Source: JAXMHQ01 sp046346665
GTDB taxonomy: Bacteria; Verrucomicrobiota; Verrucomicrobiia; Limisphaerales; JAXMHQ01
Length of the DNA stretch: 64,000 nt
Assembly (NCBI GenBank): GCA_046346665.1
Contig: JAXMHQ010000029.1
Span: 1-64,000, forward strand
Direction of reading: 5' to 3'
Shown: piece by piece, positions 34,347 through 42,476 of the stretch
Numbering within the stretch: position 1 is the stretch's first letter
Layout of the letters: each line of letters starts with the position of its first letter
Made by a program: the position numbers and the translations under genes
The notes under the pieces: model-generated
Told to the model about the DNA's origin: nothing
The model's input: only the letters and a program-made list of their open reading frames with translations
Database searches by the model: none

Positions 34347-35233
34347 AGCTTCGTTCCCGTTAGCCGCTCGTAGGCTTCGAGGTATTTGGCGCTCGTTTTG
34401 GAGACCACGTCGTCCGGGAGTTTCGGGCCGGGCGGGGTCTTGTTCCAATCCAGTGTCTCGAGATAATCGCGGACGAATTGTTTGTCGAAACTGGGCTGCC
34501 CGCGGCCGGGCTGGTATTGGTCGGCCGGCCAGAACCGGGAGGAATCGGGCGTGAGGACTTCGTCGATGAGGATGAGTTTGCCTTCAAAGACGCCGAATTC
34601 GAACTTGGTATCGGCGATGATGATGCCGCGCTGGCGGGCGTAATCGCGGGCGGCGGTGTAAATTTTCAGGCTCAGGTCGCGGGCCTGGCCGGCGAGTTCG
34701 GCGCCGGTGATGCGCGCGGCTTCCTCGAACGGAATGTTTTCGTCGTGGCCGGTTTCCGCCTTGGTGGACGGGGTGAAGAGCGGCTGGGGGAGTTCGGCGG
34801 ATTCGGCCAGGCCGGCGGGCAGCGGGATGCCGCACACGGTTTGGGATTTTTTGTATTCCTTCCAGCCCGAGCCGGAAAGGTAGCCGCGCACGATGCATTC
34901 GATCGCGAGGGGTTTGGCTTTGCGCACGATCATACTGCGTCCGGCGAGCTGCGCGGCGAACGGCTGGAGGCCGGCGGGAAGCGGGTCGCGGGCGCCGGCG
35001 AGCAGGTGATTGGGCACGATCGACGCGAACCGCTCGAACCAGAAATGGGAGATTTGCGTGAGGACCTCGCCCTTGCGCGGGATGCCGTTGGGCATGATCA
35101 CGTCAAACGCCGATATGCGGTCGCTGGCGACGAGCAGCAGGCGGTCGCCGAGATCGAAGATTTCGCGCACCTTGCCGCTTTTCAATTTTTTGATCCCGGG
35201 CAGGTCGAGCCCGAGCAGGGTTTCGTTTGGCAT
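34343..35233 (-). CDS. purC: Phosphoribosylaminoimidazole-succinocarboxamide synthase (SAICAR synthase)
   Basis: 296 residues, the longer (yeast ADE1-like) class of PurC. It joins CAIR and aspartate with ATP in purine synthesis. Visible family blocks: KLKSGKVREIFDLGDRLLLVASDRISAFDVIM (N-terminal ATP site), AIECIVRGYLSGSGWKEY, STKAETGHDENI and LILIDEVLTPDSSRFW. The start is ATG 35233, directly followed by the core sequence. The stop codon falls in a family B repeat. It is not linked to other pur genes. Confidence 0.96.
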   Translation of the reverse strand: MPNETLLGLDLPGIKKLKSGKVREIFDLGDRLLLVASDRISAFDVIMPNGIPRKGEVLTQISHFWFERFASIVPNHLLAGARDPLPAGLQPFAAQLAGRSMIVRKAKPLAIECIVRGYLSGSGWKEYKKSQTVCGIPLPAGLAESAELPQPLFTPSTKAETGHDENIPFEEAARITGAELAGQARDLSLKIYTAARDYARQRGIIIADTKFEFGVFEGKLILIDEVLTPDSSRFWPADQYQPGRGQPSFDKQFVRDYLETLDWNKTPPGPKLPDDVVSKTSAKYLEAYERLTGTKL

Positions 35234-35292
35234 GGGCGAAACTATGCCGGGAGCGGCGCCAACATTCAACAATCAACATGAAGCGCGGAGCC

Positions 35293-35419
35293 ACACACCC
35301 GGGAGGGACGAGCGATGCGAGTCCCCATCCACCACACACCCGGGAGGGACGAGCGATGCGAGTCCCACACTTCACGTCCTTGATTTTGGGACTCGCATCG
35401 CTCGTCCCTCCCGGGTGTG
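35293..35419. repeat. Family L: two direct copies and one inverted copy of a 32-bp unit
   Basis: ACACACCCGGGAGGGACGAG followed by CGATGCGAGTCCC occurs at 35293-35325 and 35334-35366, and its reverse complement at 35388-35419. The inner pair forms a near-perfect hairpin of about 31 bp with a 21-nt loop. The three copies are identical over about 30 bases, so this array is young or kept uniform. It lies between the divergent purC and epimerase genes. Confidence 0.85.
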
Positions 35420-35472
35420 AATGTGTTTTAGCCCCTCGACGGCAAGGCGGGAACGTTTGGTAGCGTTCGCGC

Positions 35473-36432
35473 GTGAATTTCCTTGTGACTGGCGGAGCCG
35501 GCTTTATTGGCTCGCACGTGTGCGAACGGCTGTTGCGTTCAGGGCATGCGGTTTGGGCGCTGGACGATCTCAACACGTTCTACGATCCGAAGTTCAAGGA
35601 GCGGAACCTGCGCGAGGTGCAGGCGCTGGGCAAGGCGTTTCAGTTTGTGAAGGCGGACATCACGGACCGGGCGGCGGTGGACGGGGTGTTTGGGTCGGTG
35701 AAGTTCGACCAGGTGATTCACCTGGCGGCGCGGGCCGGGGTGCGGCCGAGCCTGCAGGAGCCGGCGCTCTACCAGCGGGTGAACGTGGAGGGCACGGTGA
35801 ACATTCTCGAGGCGGCCCGTTTGTCCGGGGTCCCCAAAATCACCATCGCGTCGTCCTCGTCGGTTTACGGCACGAATTCCAAGGTGCCGTTTTCGGAGAG
35901 CGACCCGATCTTCACGCCGATTTCGCCGTATGCGGCGAGCAAGCTGGCGTGCGAGGCGCTGGGGCATGTGTATCATCATATTTACGGGATGGACGTGATC
36001 ATGCTCCGGTTTTTCACGGTATACGGGCAGCGGCAGCGGCCGGACCTGGGGATTTTCAAATTCGCGAGCCTGATCAGCGCGGGCAAGCCGATCCCGGTGT
36101 ACGGGGACGGGACGACGGGGCGCGACTACACGTTCATTGCGGACATCCTGGACGGCATCATCGCCTGCACGGAGCGGCGGTTTGGGTTCGAGGTGTTCAA
36201 CCTTGGGGAATCGCAGATCGTGAAGCTGCACCGGATGATTGAACTGCTTGAGTTGGCGTTAGGCAAAAAGGCGGTCATCGACCGGCAGCCGATGCAGCCG
36301 GGCGACGTCCCGGTCACGTTTGCGGACGTGAGCAAGGCGCGGGAGAAGCTGGGGTACCAGCCGCGCGTGAAAATTGACCAGGGGATTCCGATTTTTGTGG
36401 ACTGGTTCCGGAAGAACATCATTCAGAGCTGA
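35473..36432 (+). CDS. NAD-dependent nucleotide-sugar epimerase (UDP-glucuronate 4-epimerase type)
   Basis: 319 residues, extended SDR. TGGAGFIGSH binds NAD, HLAARAGVRPSLQEP is characteristic of UDP-glucuronate/UDP-galacturonate 4-epimerases, and the active site is Ser-Ser-Ser-Val-Tyr-Gly plus YAASK (Tyr and Lys). The C-terminal PGDVPVTFADVSKAREKLGYQP is also typical. It probably makes UDP-galacturonate (or a related sugar) for surface glycans. It starts with GTG 35473. A 192-residue gene of unknown role follows 8 nt after the stop and is probably co-transcribed. Confidence 0.9.
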   Translation: MNFLVTGGAGFIGSHVCERLLRSGHAVWALDDLNTFYDPKFKERNLREVQALGKAFQFVKADITDRAAVDGVFGSVKFDQVIHLAARAGVRPSLQEPALYQRVNVEGTVNILEAARLSGVPKITIASSSSVYGTNSKVPFSESDPIFTPISPYAASKLACEALGHVYHHIYGMDVIMLRFFTVYGQRQRPDLGIFKFASLISAGKPIPVYGDGTTGRDYTFIADILDGIIACTERRFGFEVFNLGESQIVKLHRMIELLELALGKKAVIDRQPMQPGDVPVTFADVSKAREKLGYQPRVKIDQGIPIFVDWFRKNIIQS

Positions 36433-36440
36433 ACCTGATT

Positions 36441-37019
36441 ATGCGAAAGACTGCGCCCTTTGTGCGACCGACGTTTGCGGAAGCCCGGAAAGCCTGGAAA
36501 GCCCTGCTGGCGGAGCGGGGATTTTCGACCGAGCTGCTGTGGGTCTTTGAGGAGAATCTTTGTTTTGAGAAGGACGCCTCGGGCGGGTTGAAGCTGGGTT
36601 ACCAGACGCAGTTCACGCCGCCGCCGCCGGACGCGGAGCAGATCGCCTACGACTATTTCGCGGGGTCGGAGGCGCGCATCGTGTTTTACCGGCTGGGATC
36701 CAGCCGCGGGAAATCGGTGTGCGCGGTCCTGTGCGACGGCTGGTTCGAGGGCAAGGGGGAAAAGGAAGGCTACGTGCGCCGGGACGAATGGCTGGTATCG
36801 ATGAACCCGGGCGGAAAGGATGAGCTGGAGGAAGTGGCGGACGAGGCGCGGTTCAAGGGGCGGGTGTTGAGGGACCGGCCGATTCAGCCGCTGGATTTCT
36901 GCATGACGCTGCGGTCGATTCACGAAACGCTGGCGCACGGGCGGGTGTTGAATTCGTACGAGCATTACGCGCTCAAGCTGATGAACACCTGGCGCCGGAT
37001 GCTGAGCCAGGGGGATTAG
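36441..37019 (+). CDS. Conserved-looking protein of unknown function
   Basis: 192 residues, soluble, no signal peptide. Not recognised. It is rich in charged residues, with a central strand pair (RIVFYRLGSSRGKSVCAVLCDGWF split by a turn) and a C-terminal helix ending NTWRRMLSQGD. Codon use matches the neighbours, and it is placed 8 nt behind the epimerase gene, both of which support a real gene. A role in glycan synthesis is possible by context only. Confidence 0.65.
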   Translation: MRKTAPFVRPTFAEARKAWKALLAERGFSTELLWVFEENLCFEKDASGGLKLGYQTQFTPPPPDAEQIAYDYFAGSEARIVFYRLGSSRGKSVCAVLCDGWFEGKGEKEGYVRRDEWLVSMNPGGKDELEEVADEARFKGRVLRDRPIQPLDFCMTLRSIHETLAHGRVLNSYEHYALKLMNTWRRMLSQGD

Positions 37020-37035
37020 GAAAAAGGCAGGAGGA

Positions 37036-37201
37036 GGGCGGGGCGAGACTCTGTCGAGCCCTGACTGGGGCCGCGGGATTGTTGGATAAGTGGATTGTTG
37101 GATTACTGGATAACTCCGCGCGGCGGTCCCCCCATTTATCCATCAATCCAGAAATCCATCAATCCAGCCTTTTCGAGGGCTCGACGGAGTCTCGCCCCAC
37201 C
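37036..37201. repeat. Family A foldback element, copy A4
   Basis: Left end GGGGCGAGACTCTGTCGAG, right end AGGGCTCGACGGAGTCTCGC. The interior GGATTGTTGGATAAGTGG and its mirror surround a CTCCGCGCGGCGG centre. It lies between two convergent genes. Confidence 0.9.
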
Positions 37202-37223
37202 TGAATGTTTCCCCGATCCACCG

Positions 37224-39332
37224 CTATTGTTTCAGGCGATAGATGCGCGCGGCGTTGGTGACGGGGTCGAGGACGACGTTGCTGCCGGTGGTGGTGTCGG
37301 GGAGGGCGGGGAGGTTCGACCAATTATTATCGGGTGACAGCGCGGGGATGTATTGCAGGGTGAAATTGCTCAGGGCAAGCGGCCAGGAGACCTGGACCTG
37401 GTTGGTGAGGGACGCGATGGTGAGAAACGGGGGCTGGGCGGTGGTTTGAATGGAGGCCGAGTTGTTGCCGGGCACGAGGTCCGGGTTGCTGCTGGCGGCG
37501 GAGGCGGAATCGGTGAGGGTGCCGGCGGACTGGGGATTCACGGTGAGGAGGATGGTGGCGGAGCTGCCGACGCCGAGCGTGCCCAGGTTGCCGAGGACGG
37601 GATTCGCGTTGGTGTTGAGGCTGCCCTGGGAGGTGAAAGCCCCGGTGAGAGCCACGCCTGCGGGGAGAAAGTTGGTCAGGGTGACCCCGGGCGCCGTCAG
37701 TGAACCGTTGTTCAGCACCGTGATGGTGTATTGGATCGGGGTGCCGGCGAACGGCTGGGACGGGGCGGCGGCAAGCTGGACGGAGAGGTCGCTGCCGTCG
37801 GACGTGAAGCTGTTGGCGGAGGTATTGGTGCCGGCGACGCCCATCACGGTGACCGGTCCGGGGACGGGATTGGTCGGCGCGACGAAACCGAGCGTGGTGT
37901 TGTTCGTCACGTAAAAGGTCACGTTGGTCCCGCCGACGAGAACGCGGGTCGTGCCGAGGAAATTGATCCCGGTGACCATGACATTGGTGCGGGGAAGCCC
38001 GTGCTGGGGCGCGAAGGTGGTGATGGCGGGCGGGCCGTAAAACACGAGGCCGGCATTGGTGACGGTGCCCGCGGGGGTGGTGACGCTGATGGGCCCGGTC
38101 ACGACGCCGGCGGGGACGGTGGCGCCCAGGACGGTGTTGTTCGTCACGGTGAACAAGGCGGGTGTGCCGTTGAATTCCACGTCCGTTGCGCCGAGGAAAT
38201 TCTGGCCGGTGACCGCGACCCGGCTTCCCACGCCGCTGTTCGTGGGGGTGAAACTGGAAATGGCGGGCGGCATGGAAAAGATCTGGCTCGTGGTGTAGGT
38301 GCCGTTGGTGGTGGCGACGGTGATGGGGGCATTGGTGGTGCCGGACGGGACGGTGGCGGTCAACTGGGTGGCGGTCGCGCCCGACACCGTGAGCGACCGG
38401 GCGCCGCCGAAGTAGACATTGGTGACTCCTTCGAGGTTGATGCCGGTGATGAGGATGTTGGAATTGACGTTGCCGTGCGCGGGGGAGAAGCCGGTGACGG
38501 TGGGTTGGACGACGAAATTGCTCGAGGAAACAATGGCGCCGGCGGGAACCGTGAGGCCGAGGATGCCGGTGGAGGCGCCGGCGGGCACGACAGCGACCAG
38601 GGTGGTATTGTTGGTGGGCGGCGTGAAGCTGGCGGGAACGCCCCCGAAGGTGACGGCGGTTGCGCCGAGAAAATTCGAGCCGGTGATCAGGACGTTGGTA
38701 CCGGGCCGTCCGCGAGGCGGGGAAAACCCGGTAACGGCGGGGGTGACATAGAAGTTCGTGGCCGTGGTGATGAAGTTCGAAATGGTGGAAAACGTGCCCA
38801 TGCTCGATTTCAGGATGATGGGTCCCGTGCTCACACCGGGAGGAGCGGTGACGGTAAGCAGGATATCCTGGTTCACGCTGAGGCCTGTGCCGCTGATCCC
38901 GTTGAAGCTGACATTGGTCACAATGGCCGGGTAGAGAAAATGTTCACCCTGGATGGCCACCGTGGTGCCGGCGGCGCCGGAGATCGGGATGAAATTCGTC
39001 ACGAACGGCCCGGGCCCGATCACGGTGAAATAGTCGGCGCTGTAGATCCCGGAGCCATTCGCCGAAACATAGATTTGTCCGCGGCCGAGGGGCGTGTTGG
39101 GCCCGACCCAGCAGGTGGCGCCGAGCAGGTTGGTGTTCACGTCGCGCGCGGCGACCCCGTTGAATTTGATCACCAGGTTGCCCGCCCCGAAACCGGAGCC
39201 GTAGATATTGATGTAGGTATTGTCGTTGGTGCCGCCGAACACGGGGTTGAAGGAGGTGATGGACGGGGCGGCGCCGGCCGGCAGGCCCAGGAGCCAGGCG
39301 GCGCAAAGCGCGGGCAAATTCCTGATGTTCAT
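37224..39332 (-). CDS. Secreted protein with IPT/TIG repeats and a DUF11-like domain
   Basis: 702 residues. A signal peptide (1-21) is followed by about six IPT/TIG immunoglobulin-like repeats of roughly 80 residues each, marked by recurring ITSFNPVFG, VTGFSPPRG, VTGFSPAHG, ISSFTPTNS and ITTFAPQHG starts and by the GxNFLG turn. A DUF11-like adhesion domain (about 545-630) and a last beta domain ending ARIYRLKQ complete it. There is no catalytic motif. It is probably a surface or secreted structural or binding protein. The last domain is of the kind found at the ends of many exported verrucomicrobial proteins. Confidence 0.85.
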   Translation of the reverse strand: MNIRNLPALCAAWLLGLPAGAAPSITSFNPVFGGTNDNTYINIYGSGFGAGNLVIKFNGVAARDVNTNLLGATCWVGPNTPLGRGQIYVSANGSGIYSADYFTVIGPGPFVTNFIPISGAAGTTVAIQGEHFLYPAIVTNVSFNGISGTGLSVNQDILLTVTAPPGVSTGPIILKSSMGTFSTISNFITTATNFYVTPAVTGFSPPRGRPGTNVLITGSNFLGATAVTFGGVPASFTPPTNNTTLVAVVPAGASTGILGLTVPAGAIVSSSNFVVQPTVTGFSPAHGNVNSNILITGINLEGVTNVYFGGARSLTVSGATATQLTATVPSGTTNAPITVATTNGTYTTSQIFSMPPAISSFTPTNSGVGSRVAVTGQNFLGATDVEFNGTPALFTVTNNTVLGATVPAGVVTGPISVTTPAGTVTNAGLVFYGPPAITTFAPQHGLPRTNVMVTGINFLGTTRVLVGGTNVTFYVTNNTTLGFVAPTNPVPGPVTVMGVAGTNTSANSFTSDGSDLSVQLAAAPSQPFAGTPIQYTITVLNNGSLTAPGVTLTNFLPAGVALTGAFTSQGSLNTNANPVLGNLGTLGVGSSATILLTVNPQSAGTLTDSASAASSNPDLVPGNNSASIQTTAQPPFLTIASLTNQVQVSWPLALSNFTLQYIPALSPDNNWSNLPALPDTTTGSNVVLDPVTNAARIYRLKQ

Positions 39333-39555
39333 GTGATTCTATCGCCCTTTCCAGAAACGGGGCTCTTCGCCTCCAGGACCGGTTTCCAACCTTGACCTTG
39401 ATAGCCGAACCGGGCCACGAAATCAATCAGGATTCCATTGCCGGGACCATTGACTTTTGGCTCCTCGAATCTAAGCTGTCCGACCTGATTTGCGAGGAAT
39501 CGCCGGCCATGAAGGCCGGCGGCACCCGAATCCGTCGGAGAGGATGTGAGTTGAA

Positions 39556-39753
39556 TTGACAGAGATCAGATTGAAAAGAGGCGAGCCCGTGGATCGCGCG
39601 CTGCGCCGGATGAAGAAAAAACTGGATCGCGAAGGCACGATGAAAACCGTGCGCGGCCGCCGGCAGTTTGAGAAGCCGAGCGAACGCCGCCGCCGCAAGG
39701 AGAAAGCGGCGCGGTTTTCCGCGATGCTGAAGGCCCGCTACGCGGACGCGTAA
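39556..39753 (+). CDS. rpsU: 30S ribosomal protein S21
   Basis: 65 residues, very basic. LKRGEPVDRALRRMKKKLDREG and EKPSERRRRKEKAA match S21, which binds near the anti-Shine-Dalgarno end of 16S rRNA. The start is a TTG (39556), with AGAGGA about 12 nt upstream; no ATG or GTG fits. It stands alone, not next to dnaG or yqeY as in many bacteria. Confidence 0.85.
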   Translation: MTEIRLKRGEPVDRALRRMKKKLDREGTMKTVRGRRQFEKPSERRRRKEKAARFSAMLKARYADA

Positions 39754-39850
39754 CGGGCGCGGCGTGATCGCCGCAGCTTGCGAACCGCTGAATCGTGGAT
39801 TCGAGGATTCGAGGGACGGTTCAGCGGTTCCATTTTTCGACCGCAACGAC

Positions 39851-40765
39851 ATGTATTCATTTTCCACCTGCTGGAATTCCCACCGTCACACCGACGGCCG
39901 GGCCATGCTCCGGGAAATCCGGGAACTCGGATTCGACCACGCTGAGCTGAGTCATGGCACGCGGATCAGCCTGGTTCCGGGGATCGTGGACGCGGTCGAG
40001 GCCGGAGAGATGCGCATCTCCAGCCTGCACAATTTCTGTCCGCTGCCGATGGGCGTGAATTTCGCCGCGCCGAATCTTTATCAATTTTCCGACGAACGCC
40101 CGCGACAGCGCGAGCTCGCGGTGCGTTACACGCTCAAGACGCTCGAGTTCGCCACGCGCGTCCGGGCCCCGCTGGTCGTGCTGCACAGCGGCAGCATTGA
40201 CATGAAGGATTACACGGAAAAGCTCCTCGACCTGGCGGCGCGCGGCGGGCGCGAGCTGCCGAAATACCAGAAGCTTTGCCTGGAAGCCGAGGAGAAGCGC
40301 GAGGCCAAAAAGGAACGCTACTGGGAGCACACGCTCGAATGCCTCCGGCACATCGTCCGCGAAGCCGAAGCCCGCGGCATCCGGCTCGGCATCGAAAACC
40401 GCCAGTCGCTCGAGGAACTGCCGGTCGAGACGGATTATCCCTTCCTGTTCCGCGCCATCCCGAGCCCGAATCTTTGTTACTGGCACGACACGGGCCACGC
40501 GCAGATCAAGGAGAACCTCGGCTTCCTGCGGCACCCGATGCACCTGGAATCGCTCCAGGACCGGCTCGCGGGCTTTCACCTGCACGATGTCCAGTTCCCC
40601 GGAAAGGACCACTGCCCGCCCGGGAGCGGCACGATTGATTTCGCCGCGCTCAAACCGTGCGTCCGTCCCGAGCACATCAAGGTATTCGAACTCAGCCCGT
40701 CCCTGACCGTCGCACAGGTCCGGCAGGGGGTGGAACACTTGAAGGGGATTTGGGGAGAAGGGTGA
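39851..40765 (+). CDS. Sugar phosphate isomerase/epimerase-like TIM-barrel protein
   Basis: 304 residues, the AP-endonuclease-2/xylose-isomerase-like fold. Barrel strands and metal ligands are visible in order: HAELSHG, PLVVLHSGS, IRLGIENRQ (Glu), CYWHDTGHAQI (Asp/His), FHLHDVQFPGKDH and HIKVFELSP (Glu). The reaction is unknown; relatives isomerise or epimerise sugars and inositols. ATG 39851 was chosen because the first 29 codons of the longer frame have no family similarity. Confidence 0.8.
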   Translation: MYSFSTCWNSHRHTDGRAMLREIRELGFDHAELSHGTRISLVPGIVDAVEAGEMRISSLHNFCPLPMGVNFAAPNLYQFSDERPRQRELAVRYTLKTLEFATRVRAPLVVLHSGSIDMKDYTEKLLDLAARGGRELPKYQKLCLEAEEKREAKKERYWEHTLECLRHIVREAEARGIRLGIENRQSLEELPVETDYPFLFRAIPSPNLCYWHDTGHAQIKENLGFLRHPMHLESLQDRLAGFHLHDVQFPGKDHCPPGSGTIDFAALKPCVRPEHIKVFELSPSLTVAQVRQGVEHLKGIWGEG

Positions 40766-40779
40766 CGGCAATTTGCGGG

Positions 40780-40805
40780 TTTAAAAGTTTGGGAGTTTAG
40801 GAGTG
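40780..40805. repeat. Family H word repeat fragment
   Basis: AAAAGTTTGGGAGTTTAGGA words directly before family A copy A5. Confidence 0.5.
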
Positions 40806-40806
40806 T

Positions 40807-40968
40807 GGTGGGGCGAGACTCCGTCGAGCCCTGACTGGAACCGTGAGGATTGTTGGATAAATGGATTGTTGGATTGCTGGAGGACTCCGCGCGGCAGTCC
40901 CACCATTTATCCAAAAATCCAAAAATCCATCAATCCGTTTCGAGGGCTCGACGGAGTCTCGCCCCACC
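40807..40968. repeat. Family A foldback element, copy A5
   Basis: Left end GGGGCGAGACTCCGTCGAG, right end AGGGCTCGACGGAGTCTCGC. The interior is GGATTGTTGGATAAATGG with its mirror and a CTCCGCGCGGCAG centre. It fills most of the gap before the CCA-enzyme gene and keeps the upstream frame open. Confidence 0.9.
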
Positions 40969-41045
40969 TTATCCACGAATCCACAAATCCTGCATTTTTC
41001 CCCATTTGCTTTGCGCTTCGTGCTGAGATCGTGAATCGTACCGCC

Positions 41046-42419
41046 ATGTCCAGCCCGCGCGACACTGCGGTTGAGATAGTCCGGCGCCTGCAGGAGGCCG
41101 GGTTCGGCGCTTTCTGGGTGGGCGGCTGTGTGCGCGATCTTTTTCTGCGGGAAGAGCCGGACGACTACGACATCGCAACTTCGGCGAAGCCGGCGGAGAT
41201 TGAAAAACTGTTTACGCGGACGCTGGCCGTCGGGCGAAAGTTCGGGGTCATGGTGGTGCTTGAGGGGGAACGCCAATTCCAGGTGGCCACGTTCAGGGAG
41301 GAAGCGGACTACCGGGATGGGCGCCGGCCGGAGCAGGTTGTTTTTTCCAACGCGCGGGCGGACGCACTGCGCCGGGATTTCACTGTCAACGGCATGTTTT
41401 ACGACCCGGTCCGGGAGGAGCTCCACGACTGGGTGGGCGGGCGCGCGGATTTGGAAGCGCGCGTGATCCGGACCATCGGATCGCCCGCAGAACGGTTCCA
41501 AGAGGACCATTTGAGGCTGCTCCGGGCCGTGCGTTTTGCGGCGAGGCTTGAGTTTGAAGTCGAACCCGCCACGTTCGAGGCCCTGCGCGCCGTGGCGCCG
41601 CGCATCCGGGACATCAGCGCCGAACGCGTCCGGGACGAACTGGTGAAACTGTTCGCACCCCCGGGACGCGAGCCCGGCGCGGCCGCGCGGCATCCCCTGA
41701 ACCCGCCGGCGCGCGGACTCGAACTGCTGCGTCAAAGCGGCCTGCTGCCGGAGGTGCTGCCGGAGGTCGCCGCCACTGTCGCGTGCGAACAATCGCCCGA
41801 TTTTCACCCGGAAGGATCCGTGTTCAATCACCTGGTGCGGATGCTGAATTTCATGCGGCCGGGATCGGATCCGCGCCTGCCCTGGGCGGTGTTGATGCAC
41901 GACATTGCCAAGCCGGCGACGGCGTCGCGCGATGCCCGGACGGGGAGCATTCATTTTTACGAGCACGAGAAGATCGGCGCGGCCCTGGCGGAGGAGATCC
42001 TGGGAAGGTTGCGATTTCCGCGGCGCGAGATTGAGGCGGTGGCGGCGGCGGTGCGGCATCACATGCAATTCAAGGACGCGCCCGAGATGCGACGGGCCAC
42101 GCTGCGGCGGATGTTGATGCGTCCGACATTTCCGTTGGAGCTGGAGTTGCACCGGCTGGACTGCCTGGGATCGCACGGGCGGCTGGAGATCCATTCATTC
42201 CTGGAGAGGCAGCGGGACGAGCTGGAACGGCTGCCCGGGATCCGTCCGCCGTTACTGACGGGAAACGACCTGATGGCGCTGGGGATGCCGCCGGGTCCGG
42301 AGCTGGGAAAATGGATTCAAGCGTTGCGGGAAAAGCAGTTGCAGGACGAATTGCGGACACCGGACGAGGCGCGCGAATGGATCCGGAAGCAGACCGGTTT
42401 TCAACAGGATGCTGGCTAG
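41046..42419 (+). CDS. cca: CCA tRNA nucleotidyltransferase / poly(A) polymerase family with HD domain
   Basis: 457 residues. A class II nucleotidyltransferase head with FWVGGCVRDLFLREEPDDYDIATSAKP split as GGxVRD and the DYD metal site, then RRDFTVNGMFYD (basic motif) and the RNA-binding FQEDHLRLLRAVRFAARLEF. A C-terminal HD phosphohydrolase domain carries LPWAVLMHDIAKP and HEKIGAALAEEIL. It adds or repairs the CCA end of tRNAs; the HD domain could remove 2',3'-cyclic phosphates. ATG 41046 was used because the longer frame runs through repeat A5. Confidence 0.92.
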   Translation: MSSPRDTAVEIVRRLQEAGFGAFWVGGCVRDLFLREEPDDYDIATSAKPAEIEKLFTRTLAVGRKFGVMVVLEGERQFQVATFREEADYRDGRRPEQVVFSNARADALRRDFTVNGMFYDPVREELHDWVGGRADLEARVIRTIGSPAERFQEDHLRLLRAVRFAARLEFEVEPATFEALRAVAPRIRDISAERVRDELVKLFAPPGREPGAAARHPLNPPARGLELLRQSGLLPEVLPEVAATVACEQSPDFHPEGSVFNHLVRMLNFMRPGSDPRLPWAVLMHDIAKPATASRDARTGSIHFYEHEKIGAALAEEILGRLRFPRREIEAVAAAVRHHMQFKDAPEMRRATLRRMLMRPTFPLELELHRLDCLGSHGRLEIHSFLERQRDELERLPGIRPPLLTGNDLMALGMPPGPELGKWIQALREKQLQDELRTPDEAREWIRKQTGFQQDAG

Positions 42420-42476
42420 AATTCACTGTCGTTTTCTGCACAGTCCGCTATCTTGGACCCGACAAGAAATGTGCCG

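Noticed and set aside
35293..35419. CRISPR-like array
   Set aside because: Only two direct copies plus one inverted copy, a spacer of about 8 nt, and no cas genes. The other word repeats are contiguous degenerate words without unique spacers.
37731..39395. 554-codon plus-strand frame opposite the IPT/TIG gene
   Set aside because: Gly/Asp/Arg-rich shadow produced by the repeated IPT codons on the other strand.
40803..42419. CCA enzyme starting at 40803
   Set aside because: The N-terminal 81 codons translate repeat A5. The family sequence begins at ATG 41046.
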